From Chara braunii (Eukaryota > Streptophyta > Charophyceae > Charales > Characeae): 42,486 bases of DNA. The position numbers and the translations under genes were made by a program. The notes under the pieces are model-generated. The model was not told the origin of the DNA. It saw only the letters and a list, made by a program, of their open reading frames with translations, and did not search any database. Numbering within the stretch: position 1 is the stretch's first letter; the number at the start of each line of letters is the position of its first letter. The stretch lies in assembly GCA_003427395.1 (NCBI GenBank), contig BFEA01000691.1:180772-223257 (forward strand), written 5' to 3'. Shown piece by piece: positions 22,035-32,200 of the stretch.

Positions 22035-22629
22035 TGTCGGGACAAATACCCTGACAAGGGTATTTGTCGGGGGTTTTCAACGTCGGACATCGTCCGAATT
22101 TTTCGTGGAGTTGAAGGACTTGATGAGATTCACGTTGCCAAAAGTTTATTCATACCTGACCGCTAACTGAGAGACTAAAAGATTTTAGAACCCTAGTCCA
22201 AACGCCTGCGGCATCCGAGAATAATGGCAATACCCAGCAGTGCTTCGCCTTTCGTCGGGGTTGTAAGGGCGTGCGGGTGTTGAGGTACTAAGAATAGACC
22301 TATTCTACCTAGCAGCCGCACGATTCAGAGCCTATGGGGTTAAATAAGAACTTTCGTCGGAGGGTTGGAATCACGACGGCGGCCGAAGGACCCATCAACC
22401 TGCCTACTGAGAATTGGAGGCCGTCGCGGTAGGTGCAGACGGCCAACAAAAGGGGCTGGGCAAGGNAGGCAGGGCCTGCTGACTGTAGGTTGGGCCTACT
22501 GGGAGTTGCACCTCTACATATAGAAGAGGTGAAGAACTCGCTTCCGTAATAGGAGCTAGCCTAAAAGGTTATGACGCAAAACTTTCACCCAGCAGATACT
22601 GGGATCAAGTCCGAACGCACGCGCCCAAC

Positions 22630-24500
22630 TGGGCAAGCTCCTTTTTGGAGCTGGTCGTTGGGGTTGGAGGCGCGGTCAATTTCGACTGTGAGATCTCGAG
22701 ATCTCACGGTTGAAAACGACCGCGCAGATACTTCATGGCCGCTACACAAGGATGACACGTATAAATCGAGTAACAAAAAAAAAAAAAATCTAAACTATCT
22801 ACAGCGCCAGATGGCGCTACCAGGAAAAAAGGGACTTAGTGTCCCAGAGGAAGAAAACAGGCGCCCGTTGAAAACGGGCAGCCGATTTTAGGTAGGTTAG
22901 TTTTTGTTTTTCCTGATTTTTTTTCTATTTTTAGATTTTTTTTAGATTCTTTTAGACTCTAGTTGAGCGCCCCGTTCGTTTTTAAAACGGGTTGCAGGGC
23001 AAGGGAGCACCTGAACCCGGCGCTTATGGCGCCTAGGTACAGGCGCACGAGAAATGGAAAACGGGGGGGGGAAGGAATGACTGTGCCAGACTGTTTCGTC
23101 GGGATTGCACCGACTCATCAGGAGGTTGAACCTCGACAATCAGCCTCTGCGCCTGAACCCGGCGCCGATAGCGTCTAGGTTCAGGCACAGACAGACAGAG
23201 AGAGAGAGAGAGAGAGAGGGGACCTACCTACCTACCTACTTACCTGGTTGGCCCCTCGTCGAAAACTCCAACGACAGGATGAGCAAAATCGAATGAATCT
23301 TCCGCTAGAACATCGAAATATACACACCCACATGTTGTCTTTCCTCTCCCCTCAGTCGAATTCAGGGTCTGCGCCCGTTCGTTCGAAGAAACGGGCAGCA
23401 GACTCAACTTCAGGTAAAGTTTTTTTTTTTTTTTGCTTTTTAGTTTTTCTTTTCCCTTCCCCATTTTGTGGCCATTAGACAGCAGAATATNGGGGGAAAC
23501 GGGAAAAGGGGCAGAAACGAGGGAAACTGCCTCATGAAAAACTGTAAAAAAATAATAATAATAAATAAATAAAAATGAAATGAGGCAACAGCCTCGTGAA
23601 AACAAAAACAAAAAGAACAGCCTTTTCAGGCTGTAAGGGAGCAAACCCAACTCCCCACCCACGAAGCCACGAATATTCGTGGCCACGAGATTCAAGATCT
23701 CATGGCTAACGACGTGCGCGTGGGAATGGGGCTGTGGGAACTAGCTAGAGAAAGGAAGGAGGCTGGAGAAACGGGAGGATGGGATGGGGAGGACCTACCT
23801 CTCCCAACCTGACAACTGTCCTCCCCGTTTTTAGGGGAGGGCAGAGGTAGAAGGGAGAAAAGGAAAAAGAAAAAAGCCACGGCCACGAATGTGGCCGCGG
23901 CTATGATCAGATACAAGCCAAACTGGCCTGAATGTGACTCAGGCCAGAGGGTGGGGAAATGAAGAGGTGGTGAGGGGAACTTGGCTGGAAACAACCATTT
24001 TCCCGCCGAACCTGCACTCAGTATGGGGCTGGGTGCAGGGAAAAAGGAGAAAAAGAGGGGGGCAGTTGCAACTGCCACCCTAAGTGTGTGGCTGAGGTGA
24101 GACAGCCTCAGTCCGTTGATCTGGCTCTGATCCACGGGCCCAGGCAAATGACGAATTTTGCCTGGGGGCAGCTGAGGCTGCTGCTGCCCTCCTAAACCAC
24201 TACAAAAGAGGCAGTTGTCCCCCAGCTGCCTCACACTTGCCTCTAGCTGCCAGTGTGTGACAACACACTTGCCTCATTGCTGGAGTGCTTGAGAGGAGGC
24301 AAGAGTCCTGCCGGCGGAGCTGGAGGACTGCAAAGTAGCGTCGGACAAGGAGGAGGGCAACCATAGCCAAGGGAGGGAGCACTTTAATCCCCTCCCCTCT
24401 GGCTGGTGCTGGTCCCATGGGACGGACCCAGGGACTCTACAGGGCTACGGCAATGCAGCAAAGTGAAATTTGGGCCTGGGGCTTAAATTTTATTAATTTT
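22630..24500. repeat. Run of adjacent hairpins in D2
   Basis: The counterpart of 17240-19104. Notable differences: the stem at 24061-24076 has lost its 4-nt loop and is now a perfect 16-nt palindrome (GGCAGTTG/CAACTGCC). The AGTGTGT/ACACACT stem near 24251-24268 is longer than in D1. The long AATTTGGGCC stem has lost its right arm. Confidence 0.75.
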
Positions 24501-24638
24501 GGCTTGCCATTTTTCCACTACGGTGGGGAAGTGCTGCCAAAATTTTACAGCGGCAGAGCGGCATCGACGCAGGTTCTACGGCAGTGGTACGGAAGTGTTG
24601 CCGAACTTTTGCGGCGGCGACGCAGGTTCTACGGCAGT

Positions 24639-25110
24639 GGTGCGAAAGCGCTACCGAATTTTTGTGGTAGCGGCACTAAGTTTGACGGCGGTAGTGCGAA
24701 AGCGCTGTCGAATTTTTGCGGCAGCGGCACTAAGTTTGACGGCGGAGGTGCGGAAGCGCTGCTGAATTTTTGCAGCGGCGGCACTAAGTTTGACGGCGGT
24801 GGTGCGGAAGCGCTGCCGAATTTTTGCGGCAGCGACACTAAGTTTGACGGCGGAGGTACGGAAGCGCTGGCAAATTTTTGCAGCGGCAGCACTAAGTTTG
24901 ACGGCGGTGGTGCGAAAAGGCTGCCGAATTTTTGCGGCAGCGGCGCTAAGTTTGACGGCGGTGGTGCGGAAGCGATGCCGAATTTTTGCAGCGGCGACAC
25001 TAAGTTTGACGGCGGAAGCGCTGCCGAATTTTTGCGGAAGCGCTGTAGAATTTTTGTGGCAGCGGCACTGAGTTTGACGACGGTAGTACGGAAGCGCTGC
25101 CGATTTTTTT
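24639..25110. repeat. 54-bp minisatellite in D2
   Basis: The same 54-bp unit as in D1, about eight full units plus shortened ones near 24995-25045. Unit variants occur in a different order from D1, so the arrays have changed since the duplication. The 250-codon frame across it is not a supported gene. Confidence 0.9.
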
Positions 25111-25885
25111 CACAACGACGACACAAGATTTACTGCGGTGATGAAAGTTTTTTTTTTTTTTTGCATTGAGCGGCAATTGGGCATTGGCACAGTGAAGGTG
25201 CTGCTAGAGTGGTGTATTTTGAGGTAATGTGGACTTGACGGCGCAGTAAAGCGGTGGCAGCGGAAGCAATTGGCAGCGACACTTACGGAAAAATAAGTGA
25301 GGGGGTGTTGTGGCAGGTGGTTGCAGCAAGAGAGTGGTGTCGATCACTTTGTTAACGACTGGGGACGACTACCTTCTCGTAATGAAAGAACGTAATTCTA
25401 TACGGCCTTCTTGAGTGTGCCGTACAACTTCATTCAAGGTCAGTGGTCAGTGGTCAGTGGTCAGTTAGTGAATGACTCAGACTCCCTTCACACCTGTGTG
25501 CACCCACACATTGCTTGACCGTTTTGCTTTGAATGTTCAGGATAAAAGGTTGAGTGAGGTAGTGGGCGTCATGCATGAGTGAAAAGGTGGGTCTGACATG
25601 AGTAGTGAGACTTTGCTCGTCTTTTTTTTATTATGTTTTATGTGTGTTGTGCAGGTAGGTAGAAGGGTGCTTGCAAAGAAGATTGATCATGCCTATTTGA
25701 GGAAAGGAAAAATGATTATCTTCTTTTTACTTCTCACCTGCCTGAACGTCAAGAAGATTTCCTTGTTTTGAAAATGTTAATTATGCAATGTCAGTACTGT
25801 AGAAACGAATTCGATTGAAAGAAAGTAGATAAGGTCAAATCGGACTTGGTCTTTTTCCCAAAGATTGACCCATTCTATCCCGAAA

Positions 25886-27141
25886 GACCTTATCGACCTA
25901 TACCTGTCCAAATGTTTTCTCTTTTATCACCTCTATCTCTTTCTCGTGTAAGGTACTCTGAGCTTACGAAAAAGAAAACGGGAACAGTTAAAACCTGCTT
26001 GTGGTGAACACATGCTCATCTTTCAAGGAAGCATCTGGGGCGGGGGCTCGTTCCCTTAGGAGTCGACCCTGTTATCGACCCAGAGTGGACCGTTCTACGG
26101 GTAGGTACTTTGCCGATTCGGTGGAGACGGCCCGACTTCTGAGATCCGAGTCTTGTGTTCGGGCGAGGAGGAGGAGTATCCCAGACCACATCCTAGAGGG
26201 AGAGGCATGCAATACCTCAAGCAACGCCCCTGATCAAAAACCATCTACAAAACAGCTGTCATCCAAGAAGATTAAGAACATATGCAGACGAGTGTGTGCG
26301 TGTTCAATCTTAGGTCGGCGGTAGGACAAAATGAATAACTTTGGCAACGCATCTCATCAAGTCAAAACTAAGGCAACCGATTACCTTATCGGCTGCCTCA
26401 GTGTTATTGTTGATAGTCAACTTCTTGTTGGCGGTTGTATGGTTGTTTTGTGATATTCGACCTTAGGCGGTCAGATTGTTTTTGATCTTGTGTTGTTAAA
26501 TGTATCAAATGATGATTTGAATTCTCCCAGTTATTAATCTAGATTGGATGTATATTCTTATCAGTTGTGGTCAACTCTTTTTTTTGTGTAATTATGTATG
26601 GTTGTTAGAAATTTTGTTTGACGATGTGTCTAAGGGACTAGGATAAATAATTGGGTTTCACGCTTGGTTGAGACCGCCCTAGTCGACCGGCGTACGCTTC
26701 GTACTCAGGAGATCAGTGCCCTAAGGAACGGACGACGTCCGGGTTCAATAGGCGTTTTAATCGCGCGCACCTATACTACAGCGAGCGAGCAAACGCCCTC
26801 GGCCGACCCACCTCTGCAATTGCATGTAAAAGCTTTCGCACGTGGGTCGGTAGCTCGGTAGGGATACGCCCCTAAGGGTGGTGACAGCCCCTTAGGGAAG
26901 GCAAGTTTATGCCCCGCGAGAACCTGTCTTGTAGTAGGGGACCGCGGGATGTACAGCTGGCGCACCCGCCTAGAGCGGCGAAGGGACGACGCGACCGCGA
27001 TCGTCTCGGCGGTCCGCGGGATTAATTATGCGGCCTCCCCAAGTTGTCTCTATGGTTTCTATTTTAACTCCTGCGTGACATGGCCGGGAGGGCTCCCGCC
27101 CCTTTCACGAGAAAAGGCGGGGGCCGATGCGCTCGACAACG
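25886..27141 (+). repeat. R repeat, copy 3
   Basis: It follows D2 directly and ends with GCTCGACAACG at 27141, the same end as R1 and R2. It holds the covarying stem (26803-26811/26842-26850), the GGCGTTT/AAACGCC stem (26751-26757/26791-26797) and the CCCCTAAGGG/CCCCTTAGGG hairpin near 26870-26899. The frame 26001-26324 (107 codons) shares DSVETARLLRSESC with copy 1, but copy 2 is interrupted, so I do not call a gene. Confidence 0.7.
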
Positions 27142-27145
27142 GGAC

Positions 27146-27272
27146 CATCCTGCCACGTGGCAGCAATTGCACCCAGCAATGTACCCGCGCAGAAACTCGC
27201 GCCTGCGGCACTTGCTATCCTGAATGCAAATATGTTGCAGTCCCCCAGATTGTTGTAATCTTCGAGCTCCAT
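27146..27272 (-). CDS. Exon-like start of a PRAT-type membrane protein
   Basis: The minus strand from ATG at 27272 reads MELEDYNNLGDCNIF, then FRIASAAGASFCAGTLLG and AIAATWQD. The glycine/alanine-spaced hydrophobic stretch of about 24 residues after a short acidic head is the pattern of the first membrane segment in Tim17/Tim22/Tim23/OEP16 (PRAT) proteins of mitochondria and plastids. A GT follows at 27145-27144 and could be a splice donor in phase 1. The end of repeat R3 lies only a few bases downstream, so the next exon would be beyond the D/R block or lost. The family assignment rests on a short stretch and is tentative. Confidence 0.3.
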
Positions 27273-27785
27273 CTCTTCCTGCTGGTGCACTCGAGACCCC
27301 ACCCAATTCCCCCCTTTCCCCCCACTCTTCCCACGCGTGTCACCGCACGTAATGTGTTCCCTGTCCCTGGTCTGCCCTCGATTGTCATCGACAATGCACA
27401 CAGGGGCTTCAGGAGGAAGCCATCCAATTGCAGGGGATTCAGGGGGTCTGCCCCCTTGCACCCAACACCCCTCAGCAGGCCTGCCTCCAACATCCTAGAC
27501 CCCAGCACCTCTTCCATCATACCACCCCCACTGCTCTGAGTTTACCAGAGGCCAAAGAAAAAAACAACCAAACCACCCATCGAACTAATAATTTATACAG
27601 AAATGAAAGCTTCCCCCCCCAAAAAAGAAAGAATCACAGAGGGTTCCTATGCAACACTTTTGATGAAACAGACCCACCACACCCACAGACAAGCCACAAC
27701 AGCCTCATTGAACATGCAACCTTTTCCATGCCAGGCAAACACCTTTCCAATAGGCTAAAAGTCAGCTGGGTTGAAAGTGGGGCCC
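27273..27785. other. Gene-less interval
   Basis: Open frames exist on both strands (for example 27428-27808), with proline/serine-rich, unrecognisable translations. On the minus strand this would be the upstream leader of the PRAT-like exon. Confidence 0.35.
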
Positions 27786-28358
27786 CTAGATATGATACTT
27801 CCCCATGACCCGGTGCGCCCGGACGCACTCATCGCCATCAATGATGCATGCTATGGATATTGTTTCTTTCGCAGGGAAACTATGGCGGAGTCCGTACAAT
27901 GTTTTCGAGGGGTGGTGCAGTAAGGAGGGTTTTCCCTCTCTGGAGCTGGGCTGATTTAGGGCTGGATCAGCTTCGGCGGTCAGGGCAGAGGGGACAAGGG
28001 GTTGCTGCTGTTTGAGCAGGGTGAGTGTTGGGGCAGGCTGTCTTACCTGGAGGGAGTGGGACAGGTGGGCGGTGGGAACTTCCGCTCTGCAGGGGCATGC
28101 TCTTGGGGGAATTGCACGCCGCTGAGGAAGTAGGGGTGTCCGTTCAGCGGGCTGTTCTGAACTGGGGCTGGCGAGGAGAAAAGGGGGTTCCTCCGGGCGG
28201 AAGCAACGGAGGGACAGGGGGTTGTATTTTTGAGGGGAGAGGGAGCAATCCTGGTGGCTTCTGTGGGATCTCTCAAGTGCTGTTGAGTCTCTGTCCCACG
28301 CCGGAATTTCCAAAGGTGACATTCTGCTTGCAGTAAAACCATAAAAAAAAAAGGACAA
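27786..28358 (-). CDS. Unrecognised 190-codon ORF
   Basis: An open minus-strand frame rich in Ser, Pro, Gln and Leu with no domain I recognise. There is a possible internal start (MSPLEIPAW) after a short hydrophobic beginning. The C-terminal part (ISIACIIDGDECVRAHRVMG) looks more protein-like than the rest. It sits between the PRAT-like exon and the TYW2 gene, all on the same strand. It may be an exon, a leader or chance; composition alone cannot decide. Confidence 0.2.
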   Translation of the reverse strand: MSFFFYGFTASRMSPLEIPAWDRDSTALERSHRSHQDCSLSPQKYNPLSLRCFRPEEPPFLLASPSSEQPAERTPLLPQRRAIPPRACPCRAEVPTAHLSHSLQVRQPAPTLTLLKQQQPLVPSALTAEADPALNQPSSREGKPSLLHHPSKTLYGLRHSFPAKETISIACIIDGDECVRAHRVMGKYHI

Positions 28359-28609
28359 AATTTGTGAACCCAGCTGCAGTTGTTGTGTAGCCGGTGCTGC
28401 GGCTGGAACCCAGGTCAGCGACTGCCGCCCGTCTCAGACAGTACAGTAAGGCAGACCATTCACAAGATGCCACGTGTCGTATTCCCAGATTGTCCAGGTT
28501 CTATGTTCCGTTCATCCGGTGGTGAATCAGGGGAAGGTCCGTGGTTGCATCCCTCGCCATCCGCCAAGATTTTGAATGCACCCGGACAGGACGGCGTCCA
28601 GAAACATTC

Positions 28610-29000
28610 AAAATGTTGGTGGATCGGGTAGGCCCTGAGGGAGACCTGCACTCCACGTGTCATAATATGTGAGGAACGTACCACTTGACACTGAGGGCAT
28701 ACTAACACGAGAACCTTTTTACAATTTTTGAACGTAAATTGCAGTCACATACATCCACGTGCGGCCGTAAATACGGTCAGATTCATTTAAGACAGTGCTA
28801 GTGTGTGTGAGTACGCCCTGAGTCTTTTCCAAATGCACCAGCCGAACTCCCATGCCAGACCATTCATGCAATGCCACGTGTCATATCCCACAGTATCCAG
28901 ATGCTTTGTATTTCATTAACGGACTGATAACAATCCGTCAGGGAACATCTACGGGAGGAGAGACCTGCACTCCACGTCAGCAATCACGTCTATTTAAAAA
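28610..29000 (-). pseudogene. Decayed copies of the TYW2 C-terminal coding end
   Basis: Downstream of the TYW2 stop (on the minus strand) there are at least three scraps resembling its last residues. 28690-28632 encodes VKWYVPHIL, a stop and HVECRSP, beside VKWYAPHIR...DCRSPPAP in the gene. 28990-28950 encodes DVIADVECRS. 28850-28816 encodes VRLVHLEK. In all, the DNA words CCACGT and GACCTGCACTCCACGT recur. The 3' end of the gene was therefore duplicated in tandem and the extra copies decayed. Confidence 0.55.
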
Positions 29001-29074
29001 AAAAAAGGAAGATTCCATGTCCGGCCAGACAGTTCAAGAAGCATTGCCACGTGTATTATTCAGAGATTGCCCAG

Positions 29075-29170
29075 ATTCTTTTTTTTTTTTTTTTTTTTTT
29101 TTTTAAGCCAAGCCCGAGCCACTAGAGAGGGTGATAAAAGCTCCCCCCTCTACTGGACCCCTGCTAGGTG
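29075..29170 (-). mobile_element. Possible A-tailed retroposon scrap
   Basis: A plus-strand T-run of about 26 bp (29079-29104) gives an A-tail on the minus strand. The 65 bp before it contain a short GC-rich body. It is too short to assign to a family. Confidence 0.2.
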
Positions 29171-29286
29171 CTCCAAGTCTCCCAGATTCTGTCTTCCGCA
29201 GATCAGACAATGATGACAAATCAAGCCCCTAGGTTTTGTTTTGTTCTGTTTTTTTCCAGAAAAAAATAAAATAAAATGATGACGAA

Positions 29287-32200
29287 TCAAGGAAGGTCTA
29301 AGGGGGCAGGAGGAGATCTGCAGTCCAGGTCAGCAACCAAGTGTCGAATGTGAGGAGCATACCACTTAACCCTCTCCAAATGCACTAGCCGGACATGCCA
29401 ATGCTGTCGTCCTAAGGATCGAGCAATGTGGGTTATCTTCGTGACGACGGATCGAGCCCATTGTTCCTCCTCTTTGTCCAAGGCATTGCCATGGATATGC
29501 AGAATCCCCCCCTCCTTAGGTCTAAGGCAACGCACAGCTGTCTCCCAACTGAGTTCACTTGAGGGTAGGAGTCCTAGATTCACTCTATGAGCGACACCAA
29601 TGGGAGCCACCCTTCTGTTGTCGCCCTCTAGAACCACACATCTGTGTGACACCCCATTGGCTTTCAAACTAGCTCTTAATGCTCGAATAGAACGAGGGTT
29701 CATCTCACAAGCATAGACCTGCGAAGCTCCCGCCTTTACCAGATACGGAAGCACAAAGTAGCCAATGCCAGCGAAGAGGTCTACGATCGTCTCTCCTCTG
29801 CAGTCTAAGTTAGCAATGCGGTGTTTCTCCGTCACATTGCCAGAGGAAAACATGCACTCCGTTACGTCGAACTCGTATATAATGCCGTTCTCCCGATGCC
29901 TCACCCATCCATTACCCCCTAGGACCAGTTCTACATTGCTATCCCTTGTCAAATTAGCAGCAATACGAGCTTGTATAGCCACCCTTTGGGCCCTTAGACA
30001 CTTGGCAACAATGTCCCACAGCTCTTGTCCCAAGGCTCTCCAGCCTTGGGACTTGAAGGAACCGGCTGGGAGGATCACCATGTCCCCAAGTCTCTCCCAT
30101 TTTGTCGGGATTCCGCACGGGCCGTCCGAAAAAGCCGGTTTTGCATCCATACCCCTTCTCCTTAACGCTTCTGCCAAATCTACCTTCATCCTTTCGTGAG
30201 GATTAGTTCCTCTTACCCCCCCCCTCTGCAACCCCTTTTCAACTTCGACTAATTTTAACCCGTACTCATCTGCGATGACTTCTTTGTCCTTGCCTTGTCC
30301 TCTCTTGTCCCTCTTACCTTGTTCTCTATCCTCAAGACAACAGGAGAAGAAACGCAAAGGGAGCGGTAGCTCGGCTCCTCGACCCTCTGCTACTGCCGCT
30401 GCAGACTTGTGTTCCCTCTCTCTCCCTTGTACCAGTTCCTCTTCCTTTTCTTTCCCTTCTGCCTCCCTTCTTTCGACTCCCTCGTGCTCTCGCTGGCGGA
30501 GATCTATTAACCAGTATTCTGCCCCCTCACTCGTGACAGGGAGGACGATCCTCTCCCCCCCCCCTTCAGCACCCACTCTCCGCTTCTCATCTAGCCAACC
30601 CCTCAGCTTCAAAGCGTCTTTACAACCTTTCCCCTCTTTCCTGGGGACAACCAAAACCCATGCCCACTCCCTTGGACCCTCCTTCTCCTCCTTCTCCTCC
30701 TTCTCCTCCTCCTCCTCTTCCTCCTCCTCCTTCTCCTCTTCCTCCTCCTCTTCCTCCTCCCCATCCTCCTCATCCTCCTCCTCCTCATCCTCCTCCTTAT
30801 CCTCTTTGCACCCAGCCTCGGACAGCGATTCCCCTCCCTTACCCCACGGAGGTTGTTCCATCCCGATCTGGATCCCGACAGTGCAGTCGGAGGCTCTAGC
30901 TGCCGTGGGGAGTAGTTTGGTGGTCCACGCCCTTGACGCCACGTGGGCATCATCAACCACCTCTGTCCCAACTACTACAGTCATTTGAACTTGGTCGATT
31001 AATCTCTCCTCCTTTCTCTCTTCTCCCCCCTTATCCATAGAAGAGGGAGCTCTCTCAATCTCTCTTCCTCCTCTGGCATCCGCACGAGGCGTCCGCCATC
31101 TCTCAGCGCTTGCCTCTCCTTCCCCCAACTTGTCCGATCGGCCATAGCCGTGCTGGTGAGCTGATACCGAGTTTCCAAAACCCCCTCCTCCCCACAGCCT
31201 GTCCTCTGCCAGCGAGCTTACCGCACCACAATGTTCCTCATCTCTTTCTTCCTCTTTCTCCCCCTCCTCCTCCTCCTCCTCCTCCTCCTGTGTCTTCCTT
31301 TTGCCACCGACAGTAATCACGAATGGAGGGCTGAAAAAAGTGCCAAATGCAAAGCAGGCAGCCCCTCCACCCAACACCACAATGTGCCTTTCTCCATGGC
31401 CGTTTTCTGGAAGCAAAGTCGCAGTGTGGCGGACCCAGAGAGCGCCACGTGGAACCCCATCACCTCCATTCGGAAACCCATGTGACCATCTGCTGGTTCG
31501 CGCGTTGAACACGTGGCATAATCCCCCACCCCTAATCCCCTCCCTGACTGGGCACCCTCCCAATACTATCAACAGATTAGGCTCCACAGTTAACATGGTG
31601 TGCGACATTCTCGGCGATGGCGGCGGCGGGACGTCGCAGGAGTGCTGCCACGTCACTCTCTGCCACGTAAGCATTGCTGACGTGGCGCGCTGTCCGACGT
31701 CCATCATATACAGATCATTCAGCAGCGATCCGTCCTCTGCCTTCCCTCCAAACAGGAACAACCTGGTATCGATCGACGCGAGGGAATGGGAGTGGCGGGG
31801 CAAAGGGACTTCTTCTCTACCGTGCACGCTGACACGTTGCCACGTCATCGTCCCGACATCCAGTCTCAAGAGGTCATTAAGGGCTCGATCTCCGGAAGTT
31901 TTCCCGCCAAAAATGTACACTCCCGATCCGGCTACAGACGACGCGTGGCGGAATCGTGCGGCGGACGTCGTGCCATCCCTTTCACATGCCACGTCAGCAG
32001 GGATGTGCCCTCCGTAGACCCATGTCAAGGTGTCCACGTGGAGGACATACACATCGCTTAGAGGAGAGGTAGGTCCCTTTCTCCCTCCAATCAACACCAT
32101 CTGTCCCAATTCTTTTACGAAATCCGCTGTGTGTAAGACACGACTGCAGGGCCAAATCAGTGCTTGCTGGCCCTCTACTCCTCCTTCAGGGACGACCCTC

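Larger units (their letters stand above)
22035..25885 (+). repeat. D repeat, copy 2
   Basis: Full-length partner of D1, 3851 bp, continuing without break into R3. It lacks the adapter artifact. It contains two N bases (22466, 23491). Between 22354 and 23746 it is identical to D1 as far as I can compare, whereas before and after it differs at several percent. Hairpins present in D1 are partly broken here (for example the CAGGCC stem near 23924), while others are better preserved here (CAGGCAAA/TTTGCCTG near 24142-24166). Both copies are therefore decaying from a more perfect ancestor. Confidence 0.8.

Noticed and set aside
16475-25885. LTR retrotransposon with D1 and D2 as LTRs
   Set aside because: It starts with TG, but I found no CA end, no primer-binding site, no polypurine tract worth the name, no target duplication and no gag-pol. 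Kept only as an alternative.
27877-27921. Possible tiny plus-strand exon (acceptor TTTCTTTCGCAG, ATG, donor GTAAGG)
   Set aside because: Good splice-like signals, but only about 44 bp, and no neighbouring exon can be found.
30275-30988. Long plus-strand ORF rich in Ser and Pro opposite TYW2
   Set aside because: It is the complement of the Glu-rich coding tract and has no domain; a shadow of the minus-strand gene.
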